This document shows positions 17,399-27,032 of a stretch of 64,000 nt of DNA, in pieces. A model generated the notes under the pieces. It saw only the letters and a program-made list of their open reading frames with translations. It had not been told where the DNA came from and did no database searches. The DNA lies in contig NZ_JTDV01000001.1 of NCBI RefSeq assembly GCF_000943555.1, positions 1 through 64,000 on the forward strand, in the 5' to 3' direction. The translations under genes were made by a program, and so were the position numbers. This DNA is from Neotamlana nanhaiensis. Its GTDB lineage: Bacteria; Bacteroidota; Bacteroidia; Flavobacteriales; Flavobacteriaceae. Position 1 is the first letter of the stretch. Each line of letters opens with the position of its first letter.

Positions 17399-19936
17399 TC
17401 AGTTCTTAAGGAACTTTCGATTAATAGCATCGTTTGAGGTCTTGATGTGAATCATGTACAAACCTGATGGTAATACAGATACATCAATGCCATTTTCTAT
17501 ATTGTTAAATTGTTTAAGCAATTGTCCGTTAATATTGTAAATAGACACACGTTCTACTTGCTCATTCGATTTTACGAACATTCTATCTTTTACAGGATTA
17601 GGAAATAATCTTACTGATTTTTCATTCAAGATAATTGTTTCCGTACTTAAGGTTGAATTGTATTCGTAAGCTCCTAAATCGATGGTAGTGTTGAAGACTC
17701 TTTCGTTACCTGATAAATCTAAAGTACCGAATAAAGCTACATCATAATAAGAGTTATCCCCGTTATCTATAATGTAAGATGAACTAGCTGTTGGTTTATA
17801 ATCGCTATCTAAATTTAAATTATCTGTTGCTGGATCTAAGGTTGTTACGTTTGTTGCAGAGAATGAGCCGTTAGTTCCAGCGTTTGATGATACATTAGCA
17901 ATGGTGTTTGCAACAACAACATCATAGTTCGTTTCAGTTCCGTTTGTAATGTCTCTAGTTGAAGCTGCACCATTGGTGGTGTTATCCCAAAATATAGAAT
18001 TGTAAACATTTAAATTAACACTGCCGTTTCCTGATGCCTTTATAGAATGACCAAGAGTACTGTTATAGTCGTTGTTAGTAAATGTACTATTAGTAATAAC
18101 AACATCTAAAGTATTACCATTAAGGTAATCTGCTCTAAAAATATCTAAAACGGCATCATTAATATCGTTATCGGCTACTAACACATTAGCCCAACGGGTA
18201 AAAATATAACCATTTGTACTATCCGATTGTACGTAAACTAAGCCCTTATCTACAATGGTATTGTTTATAAACTTTGTGTTTTCTAAATATAAACCACCGC
18301 TTAATTTTCGCATTTTAAGTAAATATCCGTTTGAATAATTATTTTGAATTAGCGAATTTTTAATTTTTAGGTTTGTGATATCTAAACTATTCGGAATAAA
18401 CATGATACCATTTTCCTCTACTCCACCAGATTGTGATGTATCATAAATGTTTTCAAACACGATACCATCAAAAGTAACATCGTGAGCTCTAATTTCAAAT
18501 AAACGTTCTGCATTATCGGTTTTATTTGAAGTGAAATCACCAGCAATATCATCACCATTAATATCACCTGTAAAAATGGTTGCATTAGTTGTATGTATTA
18601 AAGCTAAATCTCTGTCTTCTAAAGTTGCTTCAGTTCCAGAAAAACCTCCAATTATATCAATTTCATTGGTAGTAACAGTGATTGGCGAGTTTTTATCTAC
18701 TAAAGTATAGGTTCCTTTTGCAACCCAAATAACATCATTTAAACTGGTGTTTACTATAGCATCTCCTAAATTTGTAAAAGCATCTGCCCAGGAGCTACCA
18801 TCATTTGCTCCTGTTGCAGTAGCATCAACGTAGTGTACAGAAGGAATACAATTAATACTGTAGCTTGCTTGAGCATCTTTAGTCCAACCTACAACATACT
18901 GACCACTGTTTGCTGGTGGCGAAAATCCGTTATCAACCTCGATACAGTATAAGCTTGGGTTACTGTAAGCTTTCATGTAATCGAAATTGCTATTATTTCC
19001 GTTGGAAACTAACAAAGTCTCTAACTGACTGTTATTGTAGCAGAAAATTTCGGTGATACTTGTATTTAAGCGAATATCTAAACTTGTTAGGTTATTAGCG
19101 GCAACATGCAAACGTGTTAGAGATAAGTTGTTGCTTACATCAATTGTTGAGATACTGTTATTTGGGACATCTAAACGCGTTAAATTGATAAAAGCTTCAA
19201 TACCTGTTAAGTCTGCGATACCAATACCGTTCATAATTAACTCGTTTGTAGCTTGTGCTTCAGCAACTGTAATTTCAGTATCATTATTTAAATTGATACT
19301 GCCATCGTTTACTAAAAAACTTTTAAAATTAGCATCTGGAATGTTTACAATTTGGTTTAAGGCAGCACAATCGTCGCTATAAAATGCAGAAGTTCCTTTG
19401 GTCCATCCTTGACTGTAAATACCAGCTTCAGCAGGAGGTGTAATACCAGCATCTATTTGAATGCACGATAAGCTATTACCATAGGCTTTCATCCAATTGA
19501 TGTTAACGTTATTACCATTTGCAATATTTAATGCATTTAACACACCATTATTATGACATTGAATATCTGTAATTTGTGTATTTGCACTAATATCTAGCGT
19601 TTCTATTTGATTAGCAGCACAGTGTAGACGGGTTAAGGCAAGGTTACTACTAACATCTAAAGCCGTTAAATTATTGCTGTAACAATCTAAACGTGTAATA
19701 TTTACAAAGGCTTCAATACCTGTTAAATCTGAAATGGATAAACCATTTACCAATAATTGACCTGAAAATGCTTGGGCTTCAGCAACAGAGATTTCACTAT
19801 CGCTATTGGTATTAATCGATGCATCTCCAACAAGATAAGCTTTAAAATTAGCATCGGGAATATTAACATTTTGAGCATGTATACTAAACCATGCAGTCGC
19901 TATTAAAAAGGAAAATAAGAGTAATGTTTTTTTCAT
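17399..19936 (-). CDS. Large secreted T9SS protein with leucine-rich-type repeats and a beta helix
   Basis: 845 residues with a signal peptide (1-21, ending SIHAQ). Two related blocks of about 170 residues follow (start VNIPDANFKAYLV near 23 and VNIPDANFKSFLV near 196); each contains leucine-rich-type turns such as LTGIEAF, LTALDVSSNLALTRLHC and LDISANT and ends in a Cys-containing IQIDAG or IEVDNG segment. Residues about 366-760 start HYVDATATGANDGSSWADAF and look like a pectin-lyase-type right-handed beta helix. The end (about 770-845) is a type A sorting domain, with RLFPNPV, YNINGQLLKQF and a terminal NRKFLKN. It stands alone, downstream of the LytTR regulator, and has an inverted repeat at its start codon. 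Likely a surface or secreted protein; ligand unknown. Confidence 0.85.
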   Translation of the reverse strand: MKKTLLLFSFLIATAWFSIHAQNVNIPDANFKAYLVGDASINTNSDSEISVAEAQAFSGQLLVNGLSISDLTGIEAFVNITRLDCYSNNLTALDVSSNLALTRLHCAANQIETLDISANTQITDIQCHNNGVLNALNIANGNNVNINWMKAYGNSLSCIQIDAGITPPAEAGIYSQGWTKGTSAFYSDDCAALNQIVNIPDANFKSFLVNDGSINLNNDTEITVAEAQATNELIMNGIGIADLTGIEAFINLTRLDVPNNSISTIDVSNNLSLTRLHVAANNLTSLDIRLNTSITEIFCYNNSQLETLLVSNGNNSNFDYMKAYSNPSLYCIEVDNGFSPPANSGQYVVGWTKDAQASYSINCIPSVHYVDATATGANDGSSWADAFTNLGDAIVNTSLNDVIWVAKGTYTLVDKNSPITVTTNEIDIIGGFSGTEATLEDRDLALIHTTNATIFTGDINGDDIAGDFTSNKTDNAERLFEIRAHDVTFDGIVFENIYDTSQSGGVEENGIMFIPNSLDITNLKIKNSLIQNNYSNGYLLKMRKLSGGLYLENTKFINNTIVDKGLVYVQSDSTNGYIFTRWANVLVADNDINDAVLDIFRADYLNGNTLDVVITNSTFTNNDYNSTLGHSIKASGNGSVNLNVYNSIFWDNTTNGAASTRDITNGTETNYDVVVANTIANVSSNAGTNGSFSATNVTTLDPATDNLNLDSDYKPTASSSYIIDNGDNSYYDVALFGTLDLSGNERVFNTTIDLGAYEYNSTLSTETIILNEKSVRLFPNPVKDRMFVKSNEQVERVSIYNINGQLLKQFNNIENGIDVSVLPSGLYMIHIKTSNDAINRKFLKN

Positions 19937-19971
19937 TGTAGTTGAGAATTTTTATAATTAATCAACTACAA
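19936..19971. promoter_or_regulatory. Inverted repeat at the start of the T9SS gene
   Basis: Perfect ten-base arms TTGTAGTTGA (19936-19945) and TCAACTACAA (19962-19971) with a 16-base AT-rich spacer, ending at the first base of the start codon. It could be an operator or an mRNA hairpin covering the start. No -7 box is evident in it. Confidence 0.5.
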
Positions 19972-20041
19972 AACAAGGGCAACCCTAAAGGTTTTTAACA
20001 TGCTTTTTTCTGAATAGCTCTAATTTTTTTCTGAATGAAAA

Positions 20042-20794
20042 TCACATAAACGTTTCCTTGATTACTTCAAGAAACTGATCGCGTTTAGATTTTGAAATTG
20101 GAATACGTTTTTGATTGTTCATTAGCAAATAATCGCCATCGTCTTTAACCAATTCATCTACGTATTTTAAGTTGATTAAATATGAACGATGACATTTAAA
20201 AAACATCGCATTGCGTTCTAATTGCTCAACAAAATGCTTTAACGGTTTACAAATGGTTTTTTGTTTACCATCTATAAGTTGTACGTTGGTGTACATACCA
20301 TCGGCTTCAAAATAGACGATATCATTATGCGACGCGAACATGATTCCTTTTGGGATTTCTAAAGCTATTTTGTCCATTGAGAGTTGCTTTAACGAGTCGC
20401 GTAACTTGTTTAATTGGTCGTTTAAATTGTTGGCTCTTATCGCTTCTTCAGCTTTTGCTACTGCTTCTTTTAACTCGGTTGTATCAACTGGTTTTAACAA
20501 ATAATCTACAGCCGACAGTTTGAAAGCTTCAATTGCATATTGGTTGTATGCCGTTACGAATATGATTTTAAAATCGACGTGGTTTGGAAAGTATTCTAAA
20601 ATGTCTAATCCCGATTGATTAGGCATTTCAATATCTAAAAAAACAATATCAGGTTTACTGGTTTTAATCAAATCTACACCAGATGCTAAATCTTGTGCTT
20701 CCTCAATGCTTGTAATGCTTACGCAATGTTCGGTTAGTAAGTTTGATAGTAAATGTCTGGCGCGTTTTTCGTCGTCTATAATTATCGCTTTCAT
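20042..20794 (-). CDS. LytTR-type response regulator
   Basis: 250 residues. Receiver domain (1-120) with the acidic pair D7-D8, the phosphorylated aspartate D54 in VFLDIEMP, and the KP pair in AVDYLLKPVD; then a coiled linker (about 120-145) and a LytTR DNA-binding domain (about 150-250) with IVYFEADGMYT and FFKCHRSYLINLKYV. It is the partner of the LytS-type kinase gene, which ends 3 bases upstream of its start, so the two are co-transcribed. LytTR proteins bind imperfect direct repeats in promoters. The adjacent T9SS gene 105 bases downstream is an obvious candidate target by position, not proven. Confidence 0.95.
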   Translation of the reverse strand: MKAIIIDDEKRARHLLSNLLTEHCVSITSIEEAQDLASGVDLIKTSKPDIVFLDIEMPNQSGLDILEYFPNHVDFKIIFVTAYNQYAIEAFKLSAVDYLLKPVDTTELKEAVAKAEEAIRANNLNDQLNKLRDSLKQLSMDKIALEIPKGIMFASHNDIVYFEADGMYTNVQLIDGKQKTICKPLKHFVEQLERNAMFFKCHRSYLINLKYVDELVKDDGDYLLMNNQKRIPISKSKRDQFLEVIKETFM

Positions 20795-20797
20795 ATC

Positions 20798-23701
20798 TTA
20801 ATGTATTGGCATCGTGATGATCACTTTTGTACCTGCAGCAACGTCGTTTTCGTCATACAAATCGTTGGTAGTTATAGTTATGTCACGTTTTAATTTGTTT
20901 TTATATAAGTGCACACGTTCTTCATTAGCTTTAGTGGCAAAGGGTTTGTGCTGTTGGTTTGGTCGTTTTAATTTTTCGGATTGTGCGCGACCTATACCAT
21001 TATCTTCAACCGTAATTTCTAATTTATTTTGCTGAACAATTTTCGCTTCAATTTGTAATTTTCGATCGTTTAATTTGTGTAATAATCCGTGTTTTAAAGC
21101 ATTTTCAACGTACGGTTGAATGAATAATGACGGTACTTTTATCTGTTTTGTCTTTAATTGATTATCGACAGAAATCGCGTATTCCAATTCATCTTCAAAA
21201 CGCACTTTTTCTAATTCTAAATACAGTTTTAACGCGTTTAATTCTTCCTCTAAAGTAATTTCATTTTGCTGACTGTAATCTAAATACATGCGGATTAATC
21301 GGCTAAACTTCACTAAATACGAGCTTGCCAATTCCTTTTCATTAGAAATAATATAATCTTGAATTGAATTTAAAGCATTAAAAATGAAATGCGGATTCAT
21401 TTGCGAGCGCAGATTTTCTAACCTTAAATTCGTGATTTTTTTATCGATTAAAATTTTGTCAACTTCAGCAATACGTTGTGCTTCTTTTTGTTGCAATCGC
21501 CATCTAAAATACAGCCAAATTAATCCGAAAACGGATGCCAAAATCAAACCATAAAACCAATAGGTTTCCCAAAATGGTTTAGCAATTACAAAAGTTATTG
21601 GTGCTGCAAAAACAGGGTTTTTAGCACTAATATTTTGCGCCTTTAGTTCGAAAGTATATGTGCCACTTGACAAGCTGTTAAAATAAACAAAGTGCGTATT
21701 TAAAGGAATATTTTGCCAACTAGAATCTATTTCTTGCACACGATATTGGTAATTAACATGTTGGTTAGATTGAAATCCGTTGGAGTTGAATTTTAGTCCT
21801 ATTTTGTTTAAATCATGTGGCAATTTATAGCTACTTGTAACCAAAGTATCTCGATCGTTAATCGATACCGCTTCTACCCTAACCATTGCCGTTTTAAACG
21901 TTTTAAACAAACCGTTTTGTTTTGGTAAGGTGTAAAAGCCTTTTGGCAAAACGACTACCAACTGGTTTTGCAACACCAAAAGACTATTTACTGCAGTATT
22001 TAAGCCATCTTGTGTGCTTAACGATTTAAGCTGATGTGTTTTTGTATGATATTGAAATAAACCAGAATCGGTTCCTATCCACAATAACCAACCATCAGAT
22101 AAAATGGTATTGATTTGAATATTTTCAGGAAGTTTAATTCCTGATGGTTGTAATGTGTTTTGCTCGTATTTTAATAATCCGTTGTGCTGTGTAGCTAACC
22201 AAATAGTTTCTTTGGTGTTTGCAATAGCATTTACTAATAAACTGGCTGAATTATATTGAATTTCTTCCGAAGAAAAGGTATTACAATTGTATTTGTAAAG
22301 TCCGTCGATATAAGACACAAATAACGCATTACCAGAAACAACCGAAGCCTTTACACGACTTGAGCGAATGATTTTTTTCTCACTTAAACCAAACGGATTT
22401 TTATACACAATACCTTGACGGTAATTACCATAAAATAAGGTGCTATCACTAATTTTTGAAAATGTTTTTGCCACCGAAAATCGGTTTTTAACATCGGTTA
22501 TTTTATCGGTTTTTAAATCGACTACAAAAGATTCTGAGGCATTAATACTAACGATTAATTGTTCTTTTAAAATATCAAAATATAAATTACCTATAATTTT
22601 TTTAGTTGGTAACTGAATGCTTTTTTTAAGTTGATTTTGATGATAAAACAAAAGCCTTCCGTTGTTGGTTCCTAATACAAAATGATTGTTTTGTAAGGCT
22701 ACAGAAGCTGTAATTTTAGACTCAATATTTGATAATTCAACACGTCGAATATTTAAATTAGGCGACACAAAAACGCCATTATCCAGTGTTGTGAACCAAT
22801 AATTGTTATTAAAATCTATTTGAACATCGGTAACAGATTCTGTTCTAAAAAGTTGTTCTTTGAAGGTAAAACGCTCGTTTTCAAAATTGAAAATAAACAC
22901 TCCAAAGTTGGTTAAAAACCAAAAATTGTTTTCGATGGTTAAAATATTATAAATGGTTGCATTTTTTAATTGATACGGCGTTTCTAGTTTTTTTGAAGTG
23001 TTTTTAACCTGATCAATACTAAAAATAACATTGCCTTTTGCGCTACTATGTGTAAGGAAAACAGAATTTTTAAAAGCAAATAACTTTGGCGATTGTATTC
23101 GATTAGTACTTGTTATTTCAAGTATTTTTGTTCTTTTTTGCTTTTCGAATTTATATAATCGATGTCGCTTTAATTTACCCTCAAAATTAATTATAAAGGT
23201 GTAATTACTTTCATGGTCTCGTGCATTGGTAATACACATACCTTTAAACACTTCGGTTACTTTTTTGGTGGTTTTATCAATGTCAAAAATCCCGATTACA
23301 GTAAATAATCTTATAGTGTTTTCAAAAATTTCGTATTGCGCTAATTGACCGTTTACTAATTGGCTTGCGTCGTAAAATAGCTGTAAACGATTATTTTCAA
23401 CATAAAATAATTGACCGTAAATATTAATACACCATAATTTTTCATCTGTATCTAATCTTAACTGAAAAAGTGAATTAGATTTTTGTTGCGGATTGGTAAA
23501 ATGCTTGTAATTTTTTCCGTCGTATCTGTACAAACCTTTATCGGCAGCAAGCCATATATACTGTTGCTGGTCTTCAAGAATATCGTAAAACTCTACATCG
23601 GGAAGCTGTGAAACGTTTGCCATCGTCTCGAAAACAGGATTTTGAGATTGCATTACAGCTATCGAAAACCATAGAAATATGTACTTTAAGTAAGGCTTCA
23701 T
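20798..23701 (-). CDS. Sensor histidine kinase with periplasmic propeller (LytS/YehU-type kinase domain)
   Basis: 967 residues. A signal sequence or first membrane segment (1-20) precedes a long periplasmic part of two-component-regulator propeller repeats (about 30-600; blades such as YIWLAADKGLYRYDG and LLWIGTDSGLFQYH), a Y_Y_Y-type beta sandwich (about 620-715, HVNYQYRV), one membrane segment (about 720-740), and a His_kinase domain with the phospho-accepting histidine in MNPHFIFNALNSIQ near residue 766. The ATP-binding N box is PYVENALKHGL near 865. The SusR/hybrid type of this protein often senses glycans, but this one has no DNA-binding domain of its own and signals to the LytTR regulator next door. 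The ligand is unknown. Confidence 0.93.
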   Translation of the reverse strand: MKPYLKYIFLWFSIAVMQSQNPVFETMANVSQLPDVEFYDILEDQQQYIWLAADKGLYRYDGKNYKHFTNPQQKSNSLFQLRLDTDEKLWCINIYGQLFYVENNRLQLFYDASQLVNGQLAQYEIFENTIRLFTVIGIFDIDKTTKKVTEVFKGMCITNARDHESNYTFIINFEGKLKRHRLYKFEKQKRTKILEITSTNRIQSPKLFAFKNSVFLTHSSAKGNVIFSIDQVKNTSKKLETPYQLKNATIYNILTIENNFWFLTNFGVFIFNFENERFTFKEQLFRTESVTDVQIDFNNNYWFTTLDNGVFVSPNLNIRRVELSNIESKITASVALQNNHFVLGTNNGRLLFYHQNQLKKSIQLPTKKIIGNLYFDILKEQLIVSINASESFVVDLKTDKITDVKNRFSVAKTFSKISDSTLFYGNYRQGIVYKNPFGLSEKKIIRSSRVKASVVSGNALFVSYIDGLYKYNCNTFSSEEIQYNSASLLVNAIANTKETIWLATQHNGLLKYEQNTLQPSGIKLPENIQINTILSDGWLLWIGTDSGLFQYHTKTHQLKSLSTQDGLNTAVNSLLVLQNQLVVVLPKGFYTLPKQNGLFKTFKTAMVRVEAVSINDRDTLVTSSYKLPHDLNKIGLKFNSNGFQSNQHVNYQYRVQEIDSSWQNIPLNTHFVYFNSLSSGTYTFELKAQNISAKNPVFAAPITFVIAKPFWETYWFYGLILASVFGLIWLYFRWRLQQKEAQRIAEVDKILIDKKITNLRLENLRSQMNPHFIFNALNSIQDYIISNEKELASSYLVKFSRLIRMYLDYSQQNEITLEEELNALKLYLELEKVRFEDELEYAISVDNQLKTKQIKVPSLFIQPYVENALKHGLLHKLNDRKLQIEAKIVQQNKLEITVEDNGIGRAQSEKLKRPNQQHKPFATKANEERVHLYKNKLKRDITITTNDLYDENDVAAGTKVIITMPIH

Positions 23702-23782
23702 AAGTATGAATTAACAAACTTAATATTTATGTAGGCAATGTTGACTATATTTTTCTGTAACTATCTTATTTTTTTCTAAATA

Positions 23783-23813
23783 CAAAAAAAGCGCTTACCT
23801 AAAAGTAAACGCT
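23783..23813 (-). terminator. Intrinsic terminator of the DUF4870 gene
   Basis: On the minus strand AGCGTTTAC and GTAAGCGCT pair (one wobble) around a six-base loop, followed by TTTTTTT. It lies about 38 bases past the stop of the gene at 23851. Confidence 0.8.
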
Positions 23814-23850
23814 AATCATCTTTTAAATCGAATTTTTTAAAATTCTAACA

Positions 23851-24213
23851 CTAACTAATAAAATTAAAAGATAAAGGGTATTTTGGAAATTCGCCGTTAC
23901 TGGCTTTTATGGCGTTAATAATTGGCATTACAAAAGCTAATACACCAATAATTATTAAGGTTAAAATACCTAAACCAAAAACTAAAATTAACGGTATACT
24001 AATAATACAATATATAATTGTGCTTAATTGAAAGTTTATTATGGCTTTACCATGAGCATCTAAACCTTCTACTTTATCCTTTTGAGTTGCCCATATAATT
24101 AACGGAACAATTAATCCGCCAAATCCGGTAAGGTATGTTAATAATTGCGCCAAATGTGTAACCATTATTAATTGATTATCTGTGCGTTTTAATGTGTAGT
24201 AGTTTGATTCCAT
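23851..24213 (-). CDS. DUF4870 (Tic20-like) membrane protein
   Basis: 120 residues. Three to four hydrophobic helices with the family pattern: LAQLLTYLTGFGGLIVPLII, then WATQKDKVEGLDAHGKAIINF, in which the charged loop and the HGKAIINFQLS segment are diagnostic, and two closely spaced C-terminal helices (about 62-105). The function of DUF4870 proteins is unknown; they resemble the chloroplast import component Tic20. The gene is monocistronic, flanked by its own terminator. Confidence 0.9.
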   Translation of the reverse strand: MESNYYTLKRTDNQLIMVTHLAQLLTYLTGFGGLIVPLIIWATQKDKVEGLDAHGKAIINFQLSTIIYCIISIPLILVFGLGILTLIIIGVLAFVMPIINAIKASNGEFPKYPLSFNFIS

Positions 24214-24371
24214 ATTTTAAAGGTATTACATTTATATGACGTATACATTTTTAAAATGTTACACCATAGATAAAAAATATTTAACTGAAGTAAAAAATTA
24301 CTGTAAACGTAAAAATTGCAGTTCAACGATATTTTTTATATTCTTTTTCTTACTTATTGAATTAAATAATG

Positions 24372-24420
24372 CATTTTATCGTTTTTTTATACATTTTATC
24401 GTTATCATTTTATAAGTTTG
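24372..24420 (+). promoter_or_regulatory. Direct repeat and -7 box upstream of the 24437 gene
   Basis: CATTTTATCGTT occurs at 24372-24383 and 24392-24403, exactly 20 bases apart (about two helical turns), followed by a TATCATTTTAT remnant and then a -7 box TAAGTTTG at 24413-24420. A transcript would begin about 10 bases before the ATG. The repeat stands where an activator or repressor would bind. Confidence 0.45.
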
Positions 24421-24436
24421 TACAAACCCAAATAAT

Positions 24437-25198
24437 ATGCCTAATAAATTATTAACCTACTTTTTATTTGCTACATTATGCATTCCCAATGTAAATGCAC
24501 AAGCAAATACTCAAGACAGCCGTATAAAATTATGGTTATCTTTTACAGACCCGAACGCTTATAAGCGATTAATTGGTTTAGGATACGACCAAAACACAAC
24601 TCACAATTACGATAATGGATACGATGCCCGTTCGTTTAACGATAATCAAAATGAAATGTATTGGGTTATGAATAACGAAAACTTATCGATTATGGCATTA
24701 CCGGAATTTAATGAAAATGAAGAGTTACCTTTAGGTGTAACCACCTATACTGCTGGAAACTTTAACTTTGAATTAAATAAAACCGAAAATTTTCCAGAAA
24801 ACATACAGATCTTTTTAAAAGATAAGCAAACCAATTCAGAGTATAATTTATCGACTGAAACCGCCATAATTTGGTTAGATGAAACCGTTAATACGACACG
24901 TTTTAGTATTATTTTTCAACCCACCGAAGAAAGTAGTTTAAGCATCGATAGAACTACAGCTTTAGAAAGTATTAAAATGGTTTACCAAAAAGAAAATAAA
25001 CGTTTAAGTTTAACGCATTTAGATGTTCATCAATTAAAAGCGTTTTCAATTTATAATACCGCAGGTAAAAAGGTTTTAGCCAAAAACAAAGAGATGGTTA
25101 ATCCCGAAATTTCGATTAATGCTTTAAAAAATGGTATGTACTTTTTAAATATTGCGACAGATGTTGGTATAAAAAGTTTCAAATTTATTAAGCATTAA
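24437..25198 (+). CDS. Secreted protein with T9SS type A sorting domain
   Basis: 253 residues. Signal peptide 1-21 (ending VNAQA). The middle (about 25-170) is a beta-rich domain with KLWLSFTDPNAYKRLIGLGY and later VTTYTAGNFNFELNK, a type seen in flavobacterial secreted proteins that often carry two such copies; here there is only one. The C terminus is a type A sorting domain (AFSIYNTAGKKVL, then SFKFIKH). No catalytic motif is visible, so I give no function. Confidence 0.85.
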   Translation: MPNKLLTYFLFATLCIPNVNAQANTQDSRIKLWLSFTDPNAYKRLIGLGYDQNTTHNYDNGYDARSFNDNQNEMYWVMNNENLSIMALPEFNENEELPLGVTTYTAGNFNFELNKTENFPENIQIFLKDKQTNSEYNLSTETAIIWLDETVNTTRFSIIFQPTEESSLSIDRTTALESIKMVYQKENKRLSLTHLDVHQLKAFSIYNTAGKKVLAKNKEMVNPEISINALKNGMYFLNIATDVGIKSFKFIKH

Positions 25199-25660
25199 TT
25201 TAATTATCCTATATTTTATTTAGTCCTTATAATTCTCCCTGAATTTGCCGTTTAATTACTCAAAAGAGCTCTAAATTTACTTCACTAAACAACAAAGTAT
25301 TTTAAATACTTATTAATAACCTTGAGCTCATTTTTTAAACAAATTTTACTTTTAATTCTGTAACTAAATTGTCCAAAACGAGATTGTTAAATATCAAATA
25401 AGATTATTAACTATAATACTTATTCTAAACGGAAAAGGTATTGGTAAACAGGTGTTAAAATGATGTATTTAAATTACAATTTCAGTTTTTACAATTTTAA
25501 TATGTTATTTTAATCGTTTGACTTTTTTCTAAATTTTTTACAAGATTCTAAAATGCTATTCAACGAGTAATACTTCAATTAATTAGTGTAATTTTGCAAA
25601 GCATTGTATTTTCGGCACAATAAATGTATTACAAAACGTTATTAACCCAAAAAAGTAATT
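25199..25660. other. Gene-free 462-base AT-rich stretch
   Basis: I find no open frame with coding character on either strand. It contains one perfect short palindrome (AAGTATTT and AAATACTT around a T, 25295-25311) and two GAGCTC sites. No promoter with correct spacing is convincing before the gene at 25661. Confidence 0.5.
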
Positions 25661-26428
25661 ATGTTACGACTATCTTTTATTTGTCTATTTCTGTTTTCAA
25701 TTGTTGTAAAAGCTCAAAATACAGCCATTGGATATAACGAAAAATTGGTTTATACTGCCTCGTATAATATGTCTGGTATTTTAACCGATTTAGCTCAAGT
25801 AAACATGGAAACAAGCGCGGTAAAAACTTCGAAAGCCACATTACTTCGATTAAAATGTACGGCAACTACCTATAGCAAATGGGATAATTTTTTTAAAATT
25901 CGCGATTTATACGAAAGCTACGTAAGCCCTAAAACACTTACACCATACTTATATAATCGATCTATAAACGAGGGCGGTTATTTTAAAAAAATGAAATATA
26001 CTTTTAGTCATAAAACCAACAGCGTAAAATCGGTACAAACTAAAAGTAAAAATAGAGTTGAAAACAAAACGGTTTCTATAAGCTCTGGTACCAAAGATAT
26101 TATTTCGGCCATGTATAATGTACGATTATTAGATTTTTCTAATATGGCTAAAGGCACCACAAAAACCATTAAAATTATTTTTGACAGAGAAGAAATTAAC
26201 GCACAAATTACTTACTTAGGAAAAGAAACTATTAGCACAGCTATTGGAGAAAAAACTTGCTATAAATTAGCTATTAGTTCAGGAAACAACAATGTACTCC
26301 AAGGTAAAAACAATAATTTATTATGGTTAACTGCCGATGCCAACAAAATACCTGTTTATGGTAAATTTAAAATTCCTGTTGGAAATGGCGAGTTAAAAAT
26401 TAAATCGGCATCTGGATTAAAAAACTAA
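25661..26428 (+). CDS. DUF3108-type periplasmic protein
   Basis: 255 residues with a signal peptide (1-18, ending VVKAQN). The mature part begins IGYNEKLVYTASYNMSGILTDLA, the head of the DUF3108 lipocalin-like beta-barrel family, and has the FKIRDLYESYV and NRSINEGGYFKKMKY strands and LLWLTADANKIPVYGKF near the end. Family members are exported; their ligand is unknown. The next gene follows after 7 bases and should be co-transcribed. Confidence 0.85.
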   Translation: MLRLSFICLFLFSIVVKAQNTAIGYNEKLVYTASYNMSGILTDLAQVNMETSAVKTSKATLLRLKCTATTYSKWDNFFKIRDLYESYVSPKTLTPYLYNRSINEGGYFKKMKYTFSHKTNSVKSVQTKSKNRVENKTVSISSGTKDIISAMYNVRLLDFSNMAKGTTKTIKIIFDREEINAQITYLGKETISTAIGEKTCYKLAISSGNNNVLQGKNNNLLWLTADANKIPVYGKFKIPVGNGELKIKSASGLKN

Positions 26429-26435
26429 ACCCTTT

Positions 26436-26945
26436 ATGAAAAAACTACTAACCATTTTAGCCTTTATAGCCGCTATTTTTACGGTATTATTTTCTGTTTT
26501 ACCAATATCTAACTTAGCCGTGTTACCAGGTATTTTAGCTCTTATTTTTGCAGGAATTGCCTATTATTTATCTAAAAAAGAAGGTGACATTAAAAAGTTA
26601 CTTCCATTTACATTTTTACTCACCATTTTAGCATTAGGATTAACTACTTATAAAGCAATTTTTACTGAAACTGTTGTTGAAGACACTAAAGTTTTAGAAG
26701 AAACTGAGCTTAAATTAGAAGAAGAAGCTATTGAAGAATTGGAAGAGTTGGAGATAGAAGAATTAGAAATTGATGATAGCGAACTAGAAGCCGTTGAATT
26801 TGATGATTCGCAATTAGAATTAGAAAATTTAGAAGGTGTTAATAATAGTGAAAAGGAAGCTATAAATTCTGCCGATCTTGAAAGCTTTGATACCGAAGCC
26901 ATTGAAATTGATGAAAGTGAATTAGAAGATTTAGAAATAGACTAG
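26436..26945 (+). CDS. Small membrane protein with a highly acidic repetitive tail
   Basis: 169 residues. The first 75 form two or three membrane helices (LLTILAFIAAIFTVLFSVLP, LAVLPGILALIFAGIAYYL, LLPFTFLLTILALGLTTYK). The rest is extremely rich in Glu, Asp, Leu and Ile, built from degenerate ELEIDDSELE units, which could form an amphipathic or coiled acidic tail. No family recognised. It shares a 7-base gap with the DUF3108 gene. The acidic tail produces a spurious Ser-rich open frame on the other strand. Confidence 0.75.
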   Translation: MKKLLTILAFIAAIFTVLFSVLPISNLAVLPGILALIFAGIAYYLSKKEGDIKKLLPFTFLLTILALGLTTYKAIFTETVVEDTKVLEETELKLEEEAIEELEELEIEELEIDDSELEAVEFDDSQLELENLEGVNNSEKEAINSADLESFDTEAIEIDESELEDLEID

Positions 26946-27032
26946 CCCTAAAACCATATTGGTTTTACCATAACATTAACCCTATTCGTTGGTTTTTTGT
27001 AATATATTTGTGTTTCATTAAATATTTACAAT

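Noticed and set aside
26648-26902. Ser-rich minus-strand open frame of 84 residues
   Set aside because: It is the shadow of the acidic repeat tail of the plus-strand gene at 26436 and has no start context or family.
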